Shown here piece by piece: positions 19,347 through 29,547 of a stretch of DNA of 64,000 nucleotides. Source of the DNA: Atopomonas sediminilitoris (lineage in GTDB: Bacteria > Pseudomonadota > Gammaproteobacteria > Pseudomonadales > Pseudomonadaceae); assembly GCF_022601735.1 (NCBI RefSeq), contig NZ_JAKUMM010000005.1:62001-126000 (forward strand), written 5' to 3'. The position numbers were made by a program, and so were the translations under genes. Within the stretch, counting starts at the first letter, position 1. Every line of letters starts with the position of its first letter. The notes under the pieces are model-generated. The model was not told the DNA's origin, did no database searches, and worked only from the letters and a program-made list of their open reading frames with translations.

Positions 19347-20720
19347 ATGAAGATCATCATTCTTGGCGCGGGCCAAGTCGGCGGCACCCTCGCCGAGCAC
19401 CTGGCCGGCGAGGCCAACGACATCACTGTGGTCGACACCGATGGCGAGCGCTTACGTGACCTCGGCGACCGCCTAGATATCCGCACCGTGCAAGGTCGCG
19501 CTTCGTTGCCGACCATCCTGCGCCAAGCCGGTGCCGAAGACGCGGACATGCTGATTGCGGTGACCAACGCCGACGAAATCAACATGATCGCCTGCCAAGT
19601 CGCGTACAGCCTGTTTCGCACCCCGACCAAGATTGCCCGCGTTCGCGAGTCCGCCTACCTCACGCGTAGCGGTTTATTTGCCAACGAAGCGATCCCGATC
19701 GACGTCTTGATCAGCCCCGAGCAGGTAGTCACCAACTACATCAAGCGCTTGGTCGAATACCCCAGCGCCCTGCAAGTGCTCGACTTCGCCGGCGGCAAGG
19801 CGCAAATGGTCGGCGTTAAAGCCTATTACGGCGGCCCGCTGGTCGGCCACGCCATTAGCCACCTGCGCCAACACATGCCCAATGTCGATACCCGCGTCGC
19901 CGCCATTTACCGCCGCGACCGGCCGATTATTCCGCAAGGCGACACGGTGATTGAGGCCGACGACGAAGTGTTCTTCATCGCCGCCCGCAACAACATCCGC
20001 GCGGTGATCAGCGAAATGCGCCGCCTCGACGAAAGCCATCGCCGCATTGTGATTGCCGGCGGCGGTCACATCGGCGAGCGCTTGGCCGAAGCGATTGAAA
20101 ACCGCTACCAAGTCAAAATGATCGAGAAAAACCCACTGCGCTGCCGCCAGCTCTCGGAAACCCTGAACAACACCATCGTGTTGCAGGGCAGCGCCTCGGA
20201 CCGCGACCTGCTGCAAGAAGAAAATATCTCCGACACGGACTTGTTCCTCGCCCTGACCAACGACGACGAAGCCAACATCATGTCGTGCATGCTGGCCAAG
20301 CGCATGGGCGCCAAGAAGGTCATGTGCCTGATCAACAACCCGGCTTACGTCGACCTGATTCAAGGCGGCGTGATCGACATTGCGATCAACCCGCAGACCG
20401 CCACCATCAGCACGCTGCTCACCCACGTGCGCCGTGGCGATATCGTCAGCGTGTACAGCATTCGGCGCGGCGCCGCCGAGGCCATCGAGGCCATCGCCCA
20501 TGGCGACAAGAAGTCGAGCAAGGTCGTGGGCCGCGCGATTCGTGATATCCCACTACCGCCTGGCACCACCATCGGCGCGATTATTCGCAACGAAGAAGTA
20601 CTGATCGCGCACGATAGCACCGAGATCGAATCCGATGACCACATCATCCTCTTCTTGGTCGACAAGAAATATATCCGCGATGTGGAGCGCCTGTTCCAAG
20701 TCGGCCTGACCTTCTTCTGA
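19347..20720 (+). CDS. trkA: Trk potassium uptake regulatory subunit TrkA
   Basis: A 457-residue cytosolic NAD-binding regulator of TrkH/TrkG potassium channels. It has two tandem RCK units, each with a Rossmann RCK_N domain ([19 protein letters not shown] at 1-19 and [17 protein letters not shown] near 233-250) and an RCK_C domain (about 140-225 and 370-455). GAGG precedes the ATG. The length matches E. coli TrkA (458). The stop overlaps the next start as TGATG. Confidence 0.97.
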   Translation: MKIIILGAGQVGGTLAEHLAGEANDITVVDTDGERLRDLGDRLDIRTVQGRASLPTILRQAGAEDADMLIAVTNADEINMIACQVAYSLFRTPTKIARVRESAYLTRSGLFANEAIPIDVLISPEQVVTNYIKRLVEYPSALQVLDFAGGKAQMVGVKAYYGGPLVGHAISHLRQHMPNVDTRVAAIYRRDRPIIPQGDTVIEADDEVFFIAARNNIRAVISEMRRLDESHRRIVIAGGGHIGERLAEAIENRYQVKMIEKNPLRCRQLSETLNNTIVLQGSASDRDLLQEENISDTDLFLALTNDDEANIMSCMLAKRMGAKKVMCLINNPAYVDLIQGGVIDIAINPQTATISTLLTHVRRGDIVSVYSIRRGAAEAIEAIAHGDKKSSKVVGRAIRDIPLPPGTTIGAIIRNEEVLIAHDSTEIESDDHIILFLVDKKYIRDVERLFQVGLTFF

Positions 20721-21028
20721 TGGACAAAGCCAACCTCGAACGCCTGCTGACGCGTGGCATGGATAACGCCCTGCTGCGCTTCGGCCTCGGCAAAGCCTTG
20801 CTCGATGAAGGCGATGCCGCAGCGGCCGCGCAGCACCTGCACGCCTGCCTCGCCTTTGATCAAGACTACTCCGCCGCGTGGAAGCTACTGGGCAAAGCGC
20901 TGCTCAGCCAAGGCTCCGCCGACGACGCGCGCAACGCATGGCAACAAGGCATCGCCGCCGCACAGCGCAAAGGCGACAAGCAGGCAGAAAAAGAAATGCA
21001 GGTGTTCCTGCGCAAGCTGGATAAGTAG
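20720..21028 (+). CDS. Small tetratricopeptide-like protein
   Basis: A 102-residue, wholly helical protein. Two TPR-like units are visible: about residues 16-49 (LLRFGLGKALLDEGDAAAAA...) and about 50-83 (AAWKLLGKALLSQGSADDAR...), with the usual small residue/Gly/Ala spacing, followed by a charged capping helix. Its ATG overlaps the trkA stop (TGATG), and tpm starts 4 bases after its stop, so it is translated within the trkA-tpm unit. It probably mediates a protein contact; no specific partner can be named. Confidence 0.7.
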   Translation: MDKANLERLLTRGMDNALLRFGLGKALLDEGDAAAAAQHLHACLAFDQDYSAAWKLLGKALLSQGSADDARNAWQQGIAAAQRKGDKQAEKEMQVFLRKLDK

Positions 21029-21032
21029 GCCC

Positions 21033-21674
21033 ATGGAAGCGGATTTTTGGCATCGCCGCTGGCGCAAGAACGAGATTGGCTTTCACCTCGCCGAGGTGAA
21101 TCCGCTGCTCATACGCTTTTTTGCCGCGCTGGCGTTGCCAGCCCACAGCCGCGTGTTTGTGCCGCTGTGCGGTAAAACCCGCGACATTGGCTGGTTGTTG
21201 CAAGCAGGCTACCGCGTGGTCGGCGCCGAGCTAAATGAATCTGCGGTGCAGCAGCTGTTTCAAGAGCTCGGCATAACGCCCACAGTGCTCCGCGAGGCAA
21301 CCCGCGTGAGTTACCAAGCGCAGGCAATCCAGATTGAAGTCGGCGACATTCTCACGCTCGACACCGCCACCCTTGGTCCGGCTGACGCGATGTATGACCG
21401 TGCCGCGCTGGTCGCCTTACCGGCCCAGATGCGCCAAGCCTATGCCGCCCAGTTAATCGGTCTGTATCCCAACGCCGCACAACTGCTGATCAGCTTTGAC
21501 TACCAACAGGCCTTGCTGGCCGGCCCGCCGTTTGCCGTACCCAGCGCCGACATCCACGAGCTGTACGGCGCGCACTATGACTGTCAACGGCTGGCCAGCG
21601 AACCGCTCGACGGCGGGCTTAAAGGCCAGTGCCCTGCCCACGAAGAAGTCTGGTTGCTCGCCCCCAAACGCTAA
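21033..21674 (+). CDS. tpm: Thiopurine S-methyltransferase
   Basis: A 213-residue SAM-dependent methyltransferase. It opens with the family signature MEADFWHRRWRKNEIGFHL and continues with RVFVPLCGKTRDIGWLLQAGYRVVGAELNESAVQQLF (SAM-binding) and ADAMYDRAALVALPAQMRQAYA. Pseudomonas Tpm (about 218 residues) methylates thiopurines and is linked to tellurite/selenite methylation and resistance. The frame is open further upstream from a GTG at 20754, but that part overlaps the TPR gene and is not coding. A small inverted repeat (21693-21706) follows the gene but lacks a T-run. Confidence 0.92.
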   Translation: MEADFWHRRWRKNEIGFHLAEVNPLLIRFFAALALPAHSRVFVPLCGKTRDIGWLLQAGYRVVGAELNESAVQQLFQELGITPTVLREATRVSYQAQAIQIEVGDILTLDTATLGPADAMYDRAALVALPAQMRQAYAAQLIGLYPNAAQLLISFDYQQALLAGPPFAVPSADIHELYGAHYDCQRLASEPLDGGLKGQCPAHEEVWLLAPKR

Positions 21675-21787
21675 ACACCCTGCGCGCTTTGATTAGCGAT
21701 GGCTAAACCTAAGGTCGACAAAGCCCGCTTTATCTAACCTTTGTTGCCTGTCAGGCTGAGTGCTTAGTCCTCACCGTCGGAGCCTGT

Positions 21788-23092
21788 ATGCCTGCCTTTG
21801 CCACCCCCCACGCGGTTCGCAGCCCTTCGTATTACAGCGCCAGCTTGCAGCACGAAAGCGATTATCCGGCCGTGCGCGGTGAGGTCAGCGTCGATATCGC
21901 CATCATTGGCGGCGGCTTTACTGGGGTCGCCAGCGCGGTTGAGCTGGCCGAACGCGGCTACCGCGTGGCCGTGGTTGAGGCGCATAAAATTGGCTGGGGG
22001 GCCAGCGGGCGCAACGGTGGACAAGTGACCGGCTCGCTCTCCGGCGATAGCGCCATGCGCAAACAAATGCGCGCCACCTTGGGCCACGAAGTCGATGATT
22101 TTATCTGGGACTTACGCTGGCGCGGTCACCGCATCATTGAGCAACGCGTGGCTAAGTACGCCATCAACTGCGACCTGAAGCGCGGCCACCTCCATACCGC
22201 GATGAAACCCAGCCACATGGATGAGCTCAAGGCCAGCGTTGCCGAGGCCCAAGCCCGCGGCATGGGCGATGAGGTCAGCCTGCTGGACGCCGCTGCGGTG
22301 CGCACTAAATTAGCCAGCGACTTGTACTGCGGCGCGGTGTACAACACCCGCAACCTGCACTTGCATCCGCTGAACTTGTGCCTCGGCGAGGCCCGTGCGG
22401 CGGCCAGCTTGGGCGCGCTAATATTTGAGGACTCGCCCGTACTCGACATCGTTCACGGCGATCAGCCCGCGCTAATCACCGCCCACGGCCGTGTGCAGGC
22501 CAAACAAATCTTGCTGGCCGGCGATGTCTACCACAAGTTGGCGCAAAAGCAGCTCAAGGGCATGATCTTTCCGGCGATGGGCGGCATCGTCACCACCGAA
22601 CCGCTGGGCGACTTAGCCAAGCAGATCAACCCGCACGATCTGGCCGTGTATGACTGCCGTTTTGTGCTGGATTACTACCGCCTGACCGCCGATAGCCGCC
22701 TGCTGTTTGGCGGTGGCGCCAACTATTCCGGGCGTGACTCGCGCGATATCGCCGGCGAGCTGCGCCCGTGCATCGAGCGCACCTTCCCTCAACTCAAAGG
22801 GGTGGCCATCGAGCATCAATGGAGCTGCGCCATGGGCATTGTGATGAACCGCATCCCGCAACTGGGCAAGTTGTCGGATAACGTTTGGTACTGTCAGGGC
22901 TACTCCGGCCACGGCGTGGCCACCACGCACATCATGGGCGAAATCATGGCCGAGGCCATGAGCGGCCAATTAACCCGCTTCGACACCTTTGCCGCCTGCC
23001 AACACATCAAAGTGCCGCTGGGTGACGTGCTCGGCAATCCTATGCTGGCGGCGGGTATGTGGTACTACCAATTGCTGGAGAAGTTACGCTGA
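21788..23092 (+). CDS. FAD-dependent amine oxidoreductase (PuuB/PauB-like)
   Basis: A 434-residue DAO-family flavoprotein. AIIGGGFTGVASAVELAERG (about 37-56) is the dinucleotide-binding motif; GASGRNGGQVTGSLSGD follows, and the C-terminal YSGHGVATTHIMGEIMAE closes the FAD site. This pattern and length fit gamma-glutamylputrescine oxidases (PuuB, Pseudomonas PauB paralogues), which oxidise glutamylated polyamines during putrescine/spermidine catabolism. A putrescine-type ABC transporter lies 40 kb away in the same window. The neighbours (tpm, envZ) give no operon support, so the exact substrate is uncertain. Confidence 0.78.
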   Translation: MPAFATPHAVRSPSYYSASLQHESDYPAVRGEVSVDIAIIGGGFTGVASAVELAERGYRVAVVEAHKIGWGASGRNGGQVTGSLSGDSAMRKQMRATLGHEVDDFIWDLRWRGHRIIEQRVAKYAINCDLKRGHLHTAMKPSHMDELKASVAEAQARGMGDEVSLLDAAAVRTKLASDLYCGAVYNTRNLHLHPLNLCLGEARAAASLGALIFEDSPVLDIVHGDQPALITAHGRVQAKQILLAGDVYHKLAQKQLKGMIFPAMGGIVTTEPLGDLAKQINPHDLAVYDCRFVLDYYRLTADSRLLFGGGANYSGRDSRDIAGELRPCIERTFPQLKGVAIEHQWSCAMGIVMNRIPQLGKLSDNVWYCQGYSGHGVATTHIMGEIMAEAMSGQLTRFDTFAACQHIKVPLGDVLGNPMLAAGMWYYQLLEKLR

Positions 23093-23109
23093 GATCGCAC
23101 CAAGCCGTC

Positions 23110-24414
23110 TCAGTCTTCCAGCGGCAGCGGCAAGCGCAGCTTGGCTTCTAGGCCGCCACCTTCGCGGTTATTCAGCTCTACCGTGCCACCGTGTAGCTGG
23201 GCGATACGGCGCACGATGGCCAAGCCAAGCCCCGAGCCTTGGCTCGAGCCACGCGATTGATCACCACGAGCAAACGGCTGGAACAGGCGCTCGATGTCGC
23301 TGGCATCGACCCCCGCACCGCGATCGAGTACGCGCACCACGGCGCTGCTGCGCAGCACGCTGTCACGTTCGATGGTGGTCTGCACTTCGACGTTTTTAAG
23401 CCCGTATTTCAGTGCGTTACCCACCAAGTTGGTCAACATGCGTTTGCAGGCCACGCGCCGCAGCGGCAGCAAGGGGATTTCATCTTGCTGCAGGCAGACG
23501 CGCTCTTCGTGCTGGTTAAAGCCCGCCACCACTTCACTGACCAGCAAGTTAAGGTCAACCGGCTCCTCGCTTTCGTCACGGCCATCGCGGATAAAGGCAA
23601 TGAACTGATCGAGGATTTCGTTCATGTCCTCGATGTCACGCACCATGTCGTCGTGCATCTCGGCGTCATCCACCGCGCCCAGCTCCAGCGCTAGGCGCAT
23701 ACGGGTCAGCGGCGTGCGCAGGTCATGCGATACCCCGGCCAGCATCAATTCGCGCTCCAGGGCGGCTTGATCGATGCTGGCACTCATATGGTTAAACGCC
23801 TCGTACACTTCGGTCATCTCACTGGGTTCACGCCCCAAGGCCAGCTTGACCTTGCCACCATGGCCGACCGCACCGGCGGCCTGCTTCAGCACCTCCATGG
23901 GCCGGAGCAATTGGTTGACCAAGAACCACGCCGACAAGGTCGAGGCCAAACCAATCACCCCCAACCACGCCAGCACATTCCACACCCGCTTACCCCGCAA
24001 AGGGTGCGGCGACAGCGGAAACTCCAACCAATCAGGCCCCAGACTCGGTGCGCGTACCAGCAGGCGTTGCTCATTGGCGATACGCAGGATGATGTCGGCC
24101 GGCCCGCCGAGCGCTTGCTCGAGCTGACGCTGAAAAATCTCGTTATAGGGCCAGTGTTGCTCGGTGGGCGGCAGCTGCTTGGCGTCCGCCAAACGCATAC
24201 CCACGGCGCTGAGCAAACGCGCACGATCTTCGGCATCCGTGGCCCAATACCCTTGAATCATGCGCGCGGTGTTGGCGCTGTAGTGGCGATCCACCAGAGC
24301 GTCTTCGTTGGCCCACAGGTACAAAAAGGTCAGCACCTTGGACAACAACACCACGCCCAAGATCAGCCACAACACCCGCGCAAAAATGCTGCGCGGTAGC
24401 CACTTCGAACTCAC
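23110..24414 (-). CDS. envZ: EnvZ-type sensor histidine kinase (AmgS of Pseudomonas)
   Basis: A 434-residue inner-membrane kinase. The GTG at 24414 overlaps the ompR stop (GTGA), so the two are coupled. Topology: TM1 about 11-33, a periplasmic domain about 34-145, TM2 about 146-168, then HAMP and the H-box GVSHDLRTPL with phospho-His230. The ATP-binding boxes are NLVGNALKYG (N), DRGAGVDASD (G1) and GSGLGLAIV (G2). In P. aeruginosa the pair next to tex is AmgS/AmgR, controlling envelope stress and intrinsic aminoglycoside tolerance. It is convergent with the FAD oxidoreductase, 17 bases apart. Confidence 0.92.
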   Translation of the reverse strand: MSSKWLPRSIFARVLWLILGVVLLSKVLTFLYLWANEDALVDRHYSANTARMIQGYWATDAEDRARLLSAVGMRLADAKQLPPTEQHWPYNEIFQRQLEQALGGPADIILRIANEQRLLVRAPSLGPDWLEFPLSPHPLRGKRVWNVLAWLGVIGLASTLSAWFLVNQLLRPMEVLKQAAGAVGHGGKVKLALGREPSEMTEVYEAFNHMSASIDQAALERELMLAGVSHDLRTPLTRMRLALELGAVDDAEMHDDMVRDIEDMNEILDQFIAFIRDGRDESEEPVDLNLLVSEVVAGFNQHEERVCLQQDEIPLLPLRRVACKRMLTNLVGNALKYGLKNVEVQTTIERDSVLRSSAVVRVLDRGAGVDASDIERLFQPFARGDQSRGSSQGSGLGLAIVRRIAQLHGGTVELNNREGGGLEAKLRLPLPLED

Positions 24415-25148
24415 TTGTTTTGGCCGTCCGGAACAAACACGTAACCCACACCCCACACGGTTTGGATATAGCGCGGCTTGGACGGGTCGACTTCGATCAT
24501 GCGGCGCAAGCGCGAAATCTGCACATCAATCGAGCGTTCCAGCGCATCCCACTCACGGCCCCGCGCCAGCTGCATCAACTTGTCACGACTCAACGGCTCA
24601 CGCGGGTGCTGCACCAAGGCTTTGAGCACCGCGTACTCACCGCTGGTGAGCATGCTGACCTCATCCGGCTTGTGCAGCTCGCGTGTGCCTAAGTCGAGAC
24701 GAAACTCGCCAAAGGTCACCTCTGCCTCATCGGTCAGCGGTGCGCCAGGAATCGTCGGGCCTTGGCGGCGCAACACGGCTTTGATCCGTGCTAACAGCTC
24801 ACGCGGGTTAAACGGTTTGGGCAGATAGTCGTCAGCGCCGGTTTCTAACCCTTCGATACGGCTGCCTTCGTCACCGCGCGCGGTGAGCATAATCACCGGA
24901 ATCGGATTGCCCTCGGCGCGCAAACGCTTACAGGCGCTGATGCCGTCTTCGCCGGGCATCATCAAATCGAGCACCACCAGGTTGAAATGCTCGCGGGCCA
25001 ACAGGCGATCCATCTGCTCGGTGTCTTCCACCGCACGCACGCTGTAACCCTGCTCGGCCAAAAAACGTTCAAGCAAACGGCGCAGGCGGGCATCGTCATC
25101 CACCACCAGAATTTTGCCGCTTTCCGCGTTGTTCACCACGTCATTCAT
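24411..25148 (-). CDS. ompR: OmpR-type response regulator (AmgR of Pseudomonas)
   Basis: A 245-residue two-component regulator. The start at ATG 25148 is preceded by GGAGAG. The receiver domain (about 10-125) has the acidic cluster VVDDD (16-20), phospho-acceptor Asp61 in VVLDLMMPGEDG, Thr in LTARGD and Lys in YLPKPF. The C-terminal winged helix (about 145-240) ends with RSIDVQISRLRRMIE...YIQTVWGVGYVFVP. It is divergent from tex with a 164-base spacer that must hold both promoters. Regulation of envelope protease genes is the known role of the Pseudomonas orthologue. Confidence 0.94.
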   Translation of the reverse strand: MNDVVNNAESGKILVVDDDARLRRLLERFLAEQGYSVRAVEDTEQMDRLLAREHFNLVVLDLMMPGEDGISACKRLRAEGNPIPVIMLTARGDEGSRIEGLETGADDYLPKPFNPRELLARIKAVLRRQGPTIPGAPLTDEAEVTFGEFRLDLGTRELHKPDEVSMLTSGEYAVLKALVQHPREPLSRDKLMQLARGREWDALERSIDVQISRLRRMIEVDPSKPRYIQTVWGVGYVFVPDGQNK

Positions 25149-25312
25149 CGGTGCTCTCCCTATTCCTTTGATTCGCATTGTGGCCCATCGCACTCGCCAG
25201 GCTCAAAGCGCAATCTTTGCAAGACGTTACACAAGCATTCCCTTGAGCGCTCGCGCTGCTGTCGAGGGTGGTTATAATCCCGAGCTTTCCATTGTTATGA
25301 GTTAGCTCGCGC

Positions 25313-27625
25313 ATGATCAGTATCGCCCAGCGCATCGCCGAAGAACTTGGCGTCCGTCAACCGCAGGTGCAAGCCGCCGTTGCCCTGCTTGATGAAGGCT
25401 CCACGGTGCCGTTCATCGCACGTTACCGTAAAGAAGTCACCGGCAGTCTAGACGACACGCAGCTGCGCCATCTTGAAGAGCGCCTGCGCTATTTGCGCGA
25501 GCTTGAAGAGCGCCGCAGCAGCATCCTCGCCAGCATTGAAGAGCAGGGCAAATTAAGCCCCGAGTTAGCGCGCGAGATTAACGCCGCCGAGACCAAAACC
25601 CGCCTCGAAGACCTCTACCTACCCTACAAGACCAAGCGCCGCACCAAAGGGCAGATCGCCCTAGAAGCCGGCCTTGGCCCGCTGGCTGACAGTCTGTTTA
25701 CTGACCCAAGCCAAGTGCCCGAAACGCTCGCCGCCGGCTTTGTCGACACCGACAAGGGCGTGGCCGATGTGAAAGCCGCCTTGGAAGGCGCGCGTTACAT
25801 CCTCATGGAGCGCTTTGCCGAAGACGCCGGCTTGATCGACAAACTGCGCCAGCTGCTCAAGCAGGATGCGCAATTGAGCGCCCGCGTCAGCCCCGGCAAA
25901 GAAAGCGAAGGCGCCAAGTTTCGCGACTACTTCGAGCACGACGAACCGTTCAAGAACACGCCGTCGCACCGCGCGCTGGCGATTTTCCGTGGCCGCAATG
26001 AAGGCATCCTCAGCGTGGTGTTGCGCGTTGGCGATGAAGCGCCGGGGCAAATGCACCCCGCCGAGCCGATCATTGCCGCGCACGTCGGCATCAGCCAGCA
26101 AGGCCGCGCCGCCGATAAGTGGCTCGGCGATGTGGTGCGCTGGACGTGGAAGGTCAAGCTCTACACCCACCTAGAAACCGAGCTCTTGGGTGACTTACGC
26201 GAACAAGCCGAAGACGAGGCGATTCGCGTGTTCGCCAGCAACCTCAAAGACCTGCTGTTGGCCGCCCCGGCCGGCCCGCGCGCCACGTTAGGGCTGGACC
26301 CAGGCTTGCGCACCGGCTGCAAAGTGGCGGTGGTGGATAACACCGGCAAGGTGCTCGACACCGCCACCATCTACCCGCATGCGCCGAGCAATCGCTGGGA
26401 CGAAGCCTTGGCCGTGCTGGCTAAGCTATGCGCCAAACATGGCGTCGACCTGATCGCCATTGGCAACGGTACCGCCAGTCGCGAAACCGACAAGCTGGCC
26501 GCTGATCTGATCAAAAAAGCGCCGGGCCTGGGCATGACCAAGGTGATGGTCAGCGAGGCGGGCGCGTCGGTGTACTCCGCCTCGGAGCTGGCGGCCAAAG
26601 AATTCCCCGATATGGATGTGTCGATTCGCGGCGCGGTGTCGATTGCCCGTCGCCTGCAAGATCCACTGGCCGAACTGGTCAAGATCGAGCCCAAAGCCAT
26701 CGGTGTCGGTCAATACCAGCACGATGTGTCGCAGCTCAAGCTGGCGCGCTCGCTGGATGCGGTGGTGGAAGACTGCGTGAACGCCGTCGGCGTGGACGTC
26801 AACATGGCCTCGGCGCCGCTGTTGGCGCGTATTTCAGGCTTGAATGCGACCTTGGCGCAGAACATCGTCAGCCACCGCGATGCCCACGGTGCGTTCAACA
26901 ACCGCGCCGAGCTACTCAAGGTGTCGCGCTTGGGTGAAAAAACCTTCGAACAAGCCGCGGGCTTTTTACGCGTGATGAACGGCGACAACCCGCTGGATAC
27001 CTCGGGCGTGCACCCTGAGGCTTACCCTGTGGTCGAGCGCATGGCGCTGGACACCCAGCGCGATATTCGCAGTTTGATTGGCGACTCCAGCTTCTTGAAG
27101 CGCTTGGACCCAGCCAAATTCACCGACGAAACCTTTGGTTTGCCCACCGTCACCGACATCCTTGCCGAGCTGGACAAACCCGGCCGCGACCCGCGCCCCG
27201 AGTTTAAAACCGCCAGCTTCCAAGACGGCGTCGAAACGCTCAACGACCTGCAACTGGGTATGCAGCTAGAAGGCGTGGTCACCAACGTCACCAACTTTGG
27301 CGCCTTCGTCGATGTTGGCGTGCATCAAGACGGCTTGGTGCACATCAGTGCGCTGTCGCACACCTTTGTCAAAGACCCGCGCGAAGTGGTCAAGGCAGGC
27401 GACGTCGTCCGCGTGAAGGTGCTGGAGGTGGATATCCCCCGTCAGCGCATCGCCTTGACCATGCGTATGGACGACACCCCCGGCGAGAAGGTCGACGGCC
27501 CCCGCCAAGGTGGTCGCGGCAAAGGCCAGAGCGCCCCGCGTAATGCCGTGCCCAAGCAGCAACCGGCACCGGCCAGCAACGCCATGGCGGCGCTGTTTGC
27601 TAATGCTAAACAGCTGAAAAAATGA
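25313..27625 (+). CDS. tex: Tex-family S1 RNA-binding transcription accessory protein
   Basis: A 770-residue nucleic-acid-binding protein. Domain order: N-terminal helical/HTH regions (about 1-320), the YqgF-like RNase H fold (about 325-455, [18 protein letters not shown]), a helix-hairpin-helix pair (about 495-570, [16 protein letters not shown]...[17 protein letters not shown]) and a C-terminal S1 domain (about 645-720, [31 protein letters not shown]). A charged, Pro/Gln-rich tail follows. The P. aeruginosa Tex structure shows this plan. The last four bases overlap the thioesterase start. Confidence 0.97.
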   Translation: MISIAQRIAEELGVRQPQVQAAVALLDEGSTVPFIARYRKEVTGSLDDTQLRHLEERLRYLRELEERRSSILASIEEQGKLSPELAREINAAETKTRLEDLYLPYKTKRRTKGQIALEAGLGPLADSLFTDPSQVPETLAAGFVDTDKGVADVKAALEGARYILMERFAEDAGLIDKLRQLLKQDAQLSARVSPGKESEGAKFRDYFEHDEPFKNTPSHRALAIFRGRNEGILSVVLRVGDEAPGQMHPAEPIIAAHVGISQQGRAADKWLGDVVRWTWKVKLYTHLETELLGDLREQAEDEAIRVFASNLKDLLLAAPAGPRATLGLDPGLRTGCKVAVVDNTGKVLDTATIYPHAPSNRWDEALAVLAKLCAKHGVDLIAIGNGTASRETDKLAADLIKKAPGLGMTKVMVSEAGASVYSASELAAKEFPDMDVSIRGAVSIARRLQDPLAELVKIEPKAIGVGQYQHDVSQLKLARSLDAVVEDCVNAVGVDVNMASAPLLARISGLNATLAQNIVSHRDAHGAFNNRAELLKVSRLGEKTFEQAAGFLRVMNGDNPLDTSGVHPEAYPVVERMALDTQRDIRSLIGDSSFLKRLDPAKFTDETFGLPTVTDILAELDKPGRDPRPEFKTASFQDGVETLNDLQLGMQLEGVVTNVTNFGAFVDVGVHQDGLVHISALSHTFVKDPREVVKAGDVVRVKVLEVDIPRQRIALTMRMDDTPGEKVDGPRQGGRGKGQSAPRNAVPKQQPAPASNAMAALFANAKQLKK

Positions 27626-28020
27626 GCCTACCCGCAGGCTTTGTCGGCAGCCCGTTTAGCCAGCACTTGGGAATACAAGTGCTGGCGGCCGCTGACGGCT
27701 GCACCCACCTGCAGATGACGGTCACGCCCGAGCTGCGCAATCTCTCGGGCATGCTGCACGGCGGCGCCCTGATGGCGCTGGCTGACACTGCCATGGGGCT
27801 GGCTTGTTTTGAGCGCTTTGGCGCCGATCAGCCCTGTGTCACGGTGGAGTGCAAACTCAACTTTATCCGCCCCGTGGCGGACGGCGTGGTCGACTGCCAC
27901 GCGCGGATTTTGCACAACGGCAAACGCACCTTAGTGCTCGAAGCCGAGGTCATCCAGCACGGTAAATTAGTGGTAAAAACCCTGGCGACCTTCGCCCGCT
28001 TGGTCAGCACCAGCGACTAA
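27622..28020 (+). CDS. PaaI-type hotdog-fold acyl-CoA thioesterase
   Basis: A 132-residue hotdog protein with the PaaI-family signature [22 protein letters not shown] (about 35-56) containing the HGG and active-site Asp positions, followed by [15 protein letters not shown]. It probably hydrolyses aryl- or acyl-CoA esters; the substrate is unknown. Its ATG overlaps the tex stop (ATGA), and a thioesterase follows tex in Pseudomonas too, so the pairing is conserved. It is convergent with the next gene, 6 bases apart. Confidence 0.85.
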   Translation: MSLPAGFVGSPFSQHLGIQVLAAADGCTHLQMTVTPELRNLSGMLHGGALMALADTAMGLACFERFGADQPCVTVECKLNFIRPVADGVVDCHARILHNGKRTLVLEAEVIQHGKLVVKTLATFARLVSTSD

Positions 28021-28026
28021 GGCGAC

Positions 28027-28746
28027 TTAGCGCCGATAATAGGCCAGCAGCGCTTCGTATTCGCCGTTGTCTTGCAACAAGGCCAAGCCACGATTAAACG
28101 CATCGCGCAGTGTCGCGTCTTTAAACACCGCCACCGCAGGCACCGCCGGAATCACATGCGACAGCACGCGGTGTGGAAAGGTATGGCGCTTTTCTCGGTA
28201 GTAGTGCTGGAAAATCCACTCATCCAGCACCACCACTTGCACCCGCCCGTAAGCCAGCATGTCGACCAGTGACGCCATGTTTTGCACTTCACTGTAATCG
28301 GGCGCTTGCTCGCTGGCGCGGACAAACACCTCGCCAAAATAACCGCGTGCACCTTGAAACGTCGCAATCCGAAACTGCGCCAAATCGGCTAACTGCTGCA
28401 CCGGCGCGGGGCCGCCGTGGTCTTGCATAAACACGGCGGGGCGATATTGCAAATACGGCTGCGAGAGATACAGCCCAGCCTGTGGCGCATTGAAGTAAGG
28501 CAGCATGAGGTCAGCCTTACCATCTTGCAGCGAAGCGAACGCGCGATTAAGCGGCATGAACTCCAGCGTTATCTGCCGCCCCGCGCGGGCCAAAGCCGCC
28601 CGCGCAATGTCGATGTCTAGCCCCGTGCCGGAGCTGGCCTGCATGTGTGGCGGGCCATCGGCCGTGACCAGATGCAGCGGCGGCGTGTCAGCCCATGCCA
28701 AGGGCGCTAAGCATAACCATCCTAAAATCCAGCTTCGTCTGCGCAT
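28027..28746 (-). CDS. Periplasmic solute-binding protein, amino-acid family (orphan)
   Basis: A 239-residue secreted protein with a signal peptide (ends LAWA, about residue 19) and a family-3 extracellular solute-binding fold (SBP_bac_3): PLHLVTADGPPHMQ..., GTGLDIDIARAALARAGRQITLEFMPLNRAFASLQDGKADLMLPYF. No ABC permease or ATPase gene is nearby, so it may be an orphan receptor or a sensor-like binding protein. The ATG is preceded by AGGGACGG. The substrate cannot be inferred. Confidence 0.75.
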   Translation of the reverse strand: MRRRSWILGWLCLAPLAWADTPPLHLVTADGPPHMQASSGTGLDIDIARAALARAGRQITLEFMPLNRAFASLQDGKADLMLPYFNAPQAGLYLSQPYLQYRPAVFMQDHGGPAPVQQLADLAQFRIATFQGARGYFGEVFVRASEQAPDYSEVQNMASLVDMLAYGRVQVVVLDEWIFQHYYREKRHTFPHRVLSHVIPAVPAVAVFKDATLRDAFNRGLALLQDNGEYEALLAYYRR

Positions 28747-28839
28747 ACCGTCCCTGTGCCTTTATCCACGGAGCCACTCACCCAACGATTTAAGCCTAGA
28801 CTAGCTAACGTGCAGCACAACCACCGCAAGGAATCGCGC

Positions 28840-29547
28840 ATGCCCGCATTGATCAATACCTCAAGGCTTGTAACCGTCAGCGCCGTGCTTGGCCTTAGCG
28901 CTGCGGTGTGGTGGTGGTGGCCCAGCACCTCTGCCAGCCAAACCAATCCCAAGCCAGCCACGGCAAGCGCCGGCCCTAGCGCCGCGCCCATCGCTGCGCA
29001 CGAGGCTACCGCCGCATCACTGAACGCCGAGCAACAAGCCTTGCTGCAAGCCCCGCAAACGCAGGCTTATCAAGACAAACTAGCTTTCGAGAGCACGCTG
29101 CGCGACTTCTTTAGCCAAGCCAGCGCCTTACCCGAAGCCAGCCGCGATGCACAGGCCGAAGCGTTTGCCCAAGCGATTGAGGAGCGCGAAGCGAGCGGCG
29201 CACTAGCCATGAATGAGGCGCTGCTACTGCACATTGCCCTGATACAAGCCCAAGGCGCAGACGAAGCCAGCCAAAAAGCCGCCGCCGATCAACTGCTGGC
29301 GCGCTATCAAGCACGCAGCGCAGCCAGAGCCCAGCAAGGGTTGAAAGATGCTGTGGAGGCTCAAGCCTTCCAGCAATACAAGAGCGAGGAAGCGCGCATC
29401 GTCAGTGAGGTCATGGCCAGCAGTGACAGCGCCTTACCACTGGGCGTGACCCGCGACGAGTACCTGCGCCAGCGCTTACAAGCCGCGCGCGAGGCGGCAC
29501 TGGCTAATGCCAGCGGCGCCGCGCGCGACCCCGATCAGAGCAACTGA
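28840..29547 (+). CDS. Membrane-anchored helical periplasmic protein (Lif-like layout)
   Basis: A 235-residue protein started at ATG 28840 (AAGGAA 6 bases upstream). One transmembrane helix at about 8-23 ends in WWWWP, then comes an Ala/Pro/Ser/Thr-rich linker (about 24-58), then an almost purely helical, Ala/Gln/Glu-rich domain to the end. LAFESTLRDFFSQASALPE near residue 83 faintly recalls the RxxFDYFLSALGE motif of lipase-specific foldases, but it lacks the full motif and the length of Lif (about 340). It resembles the anchored protein of the plcB operon in layout. It overlaps the 3' end of the convergent Notum-like hydrolase gene by 13 bases. Function unknown; a secretion/folding helper is a guess. 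Confidence 0.5.
   Translation: MPALINTSRLVTVSAVLGLSAAVWWWWPSTSASQTNPKPATASAGPSAAPIAAHEATAASLNAEQQALLQAPQTQAYQDKLAFESTLRDFFSQASALPEASRDAQAEAFAQAIEEREASGALAMNEALLLHIALIQAQGADEASQKAAADQLLARYQARSAARAQQGLKDAVEAQAFQQYKSEEARIVSEVMASSDSALPLGVTRDEYLRQRLQAAREAALANASGAARDPDQSN

Noticed and set aside
19674..20501. 275-codon minus-strand frame inside trkA
   Set aside because: It is the antisense shadow of trkA, rich in Asp/His/Val/Gly with no recognisable domain.
20754..21032. Longer N-terminus for tpm, overlapping the TPR gene
   Set aside because: It starts at a GTG within another gene and adds 93 residues absent from the family; MEADFWHRRW is the usual Tpm start.
28840..29547. True lipase-specific foldase (Lif)
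   Set aside because: It is too short and lacks the full RxxFDYFLSA motif; no lipase gene is upstream. Kept only as a structural analogy.
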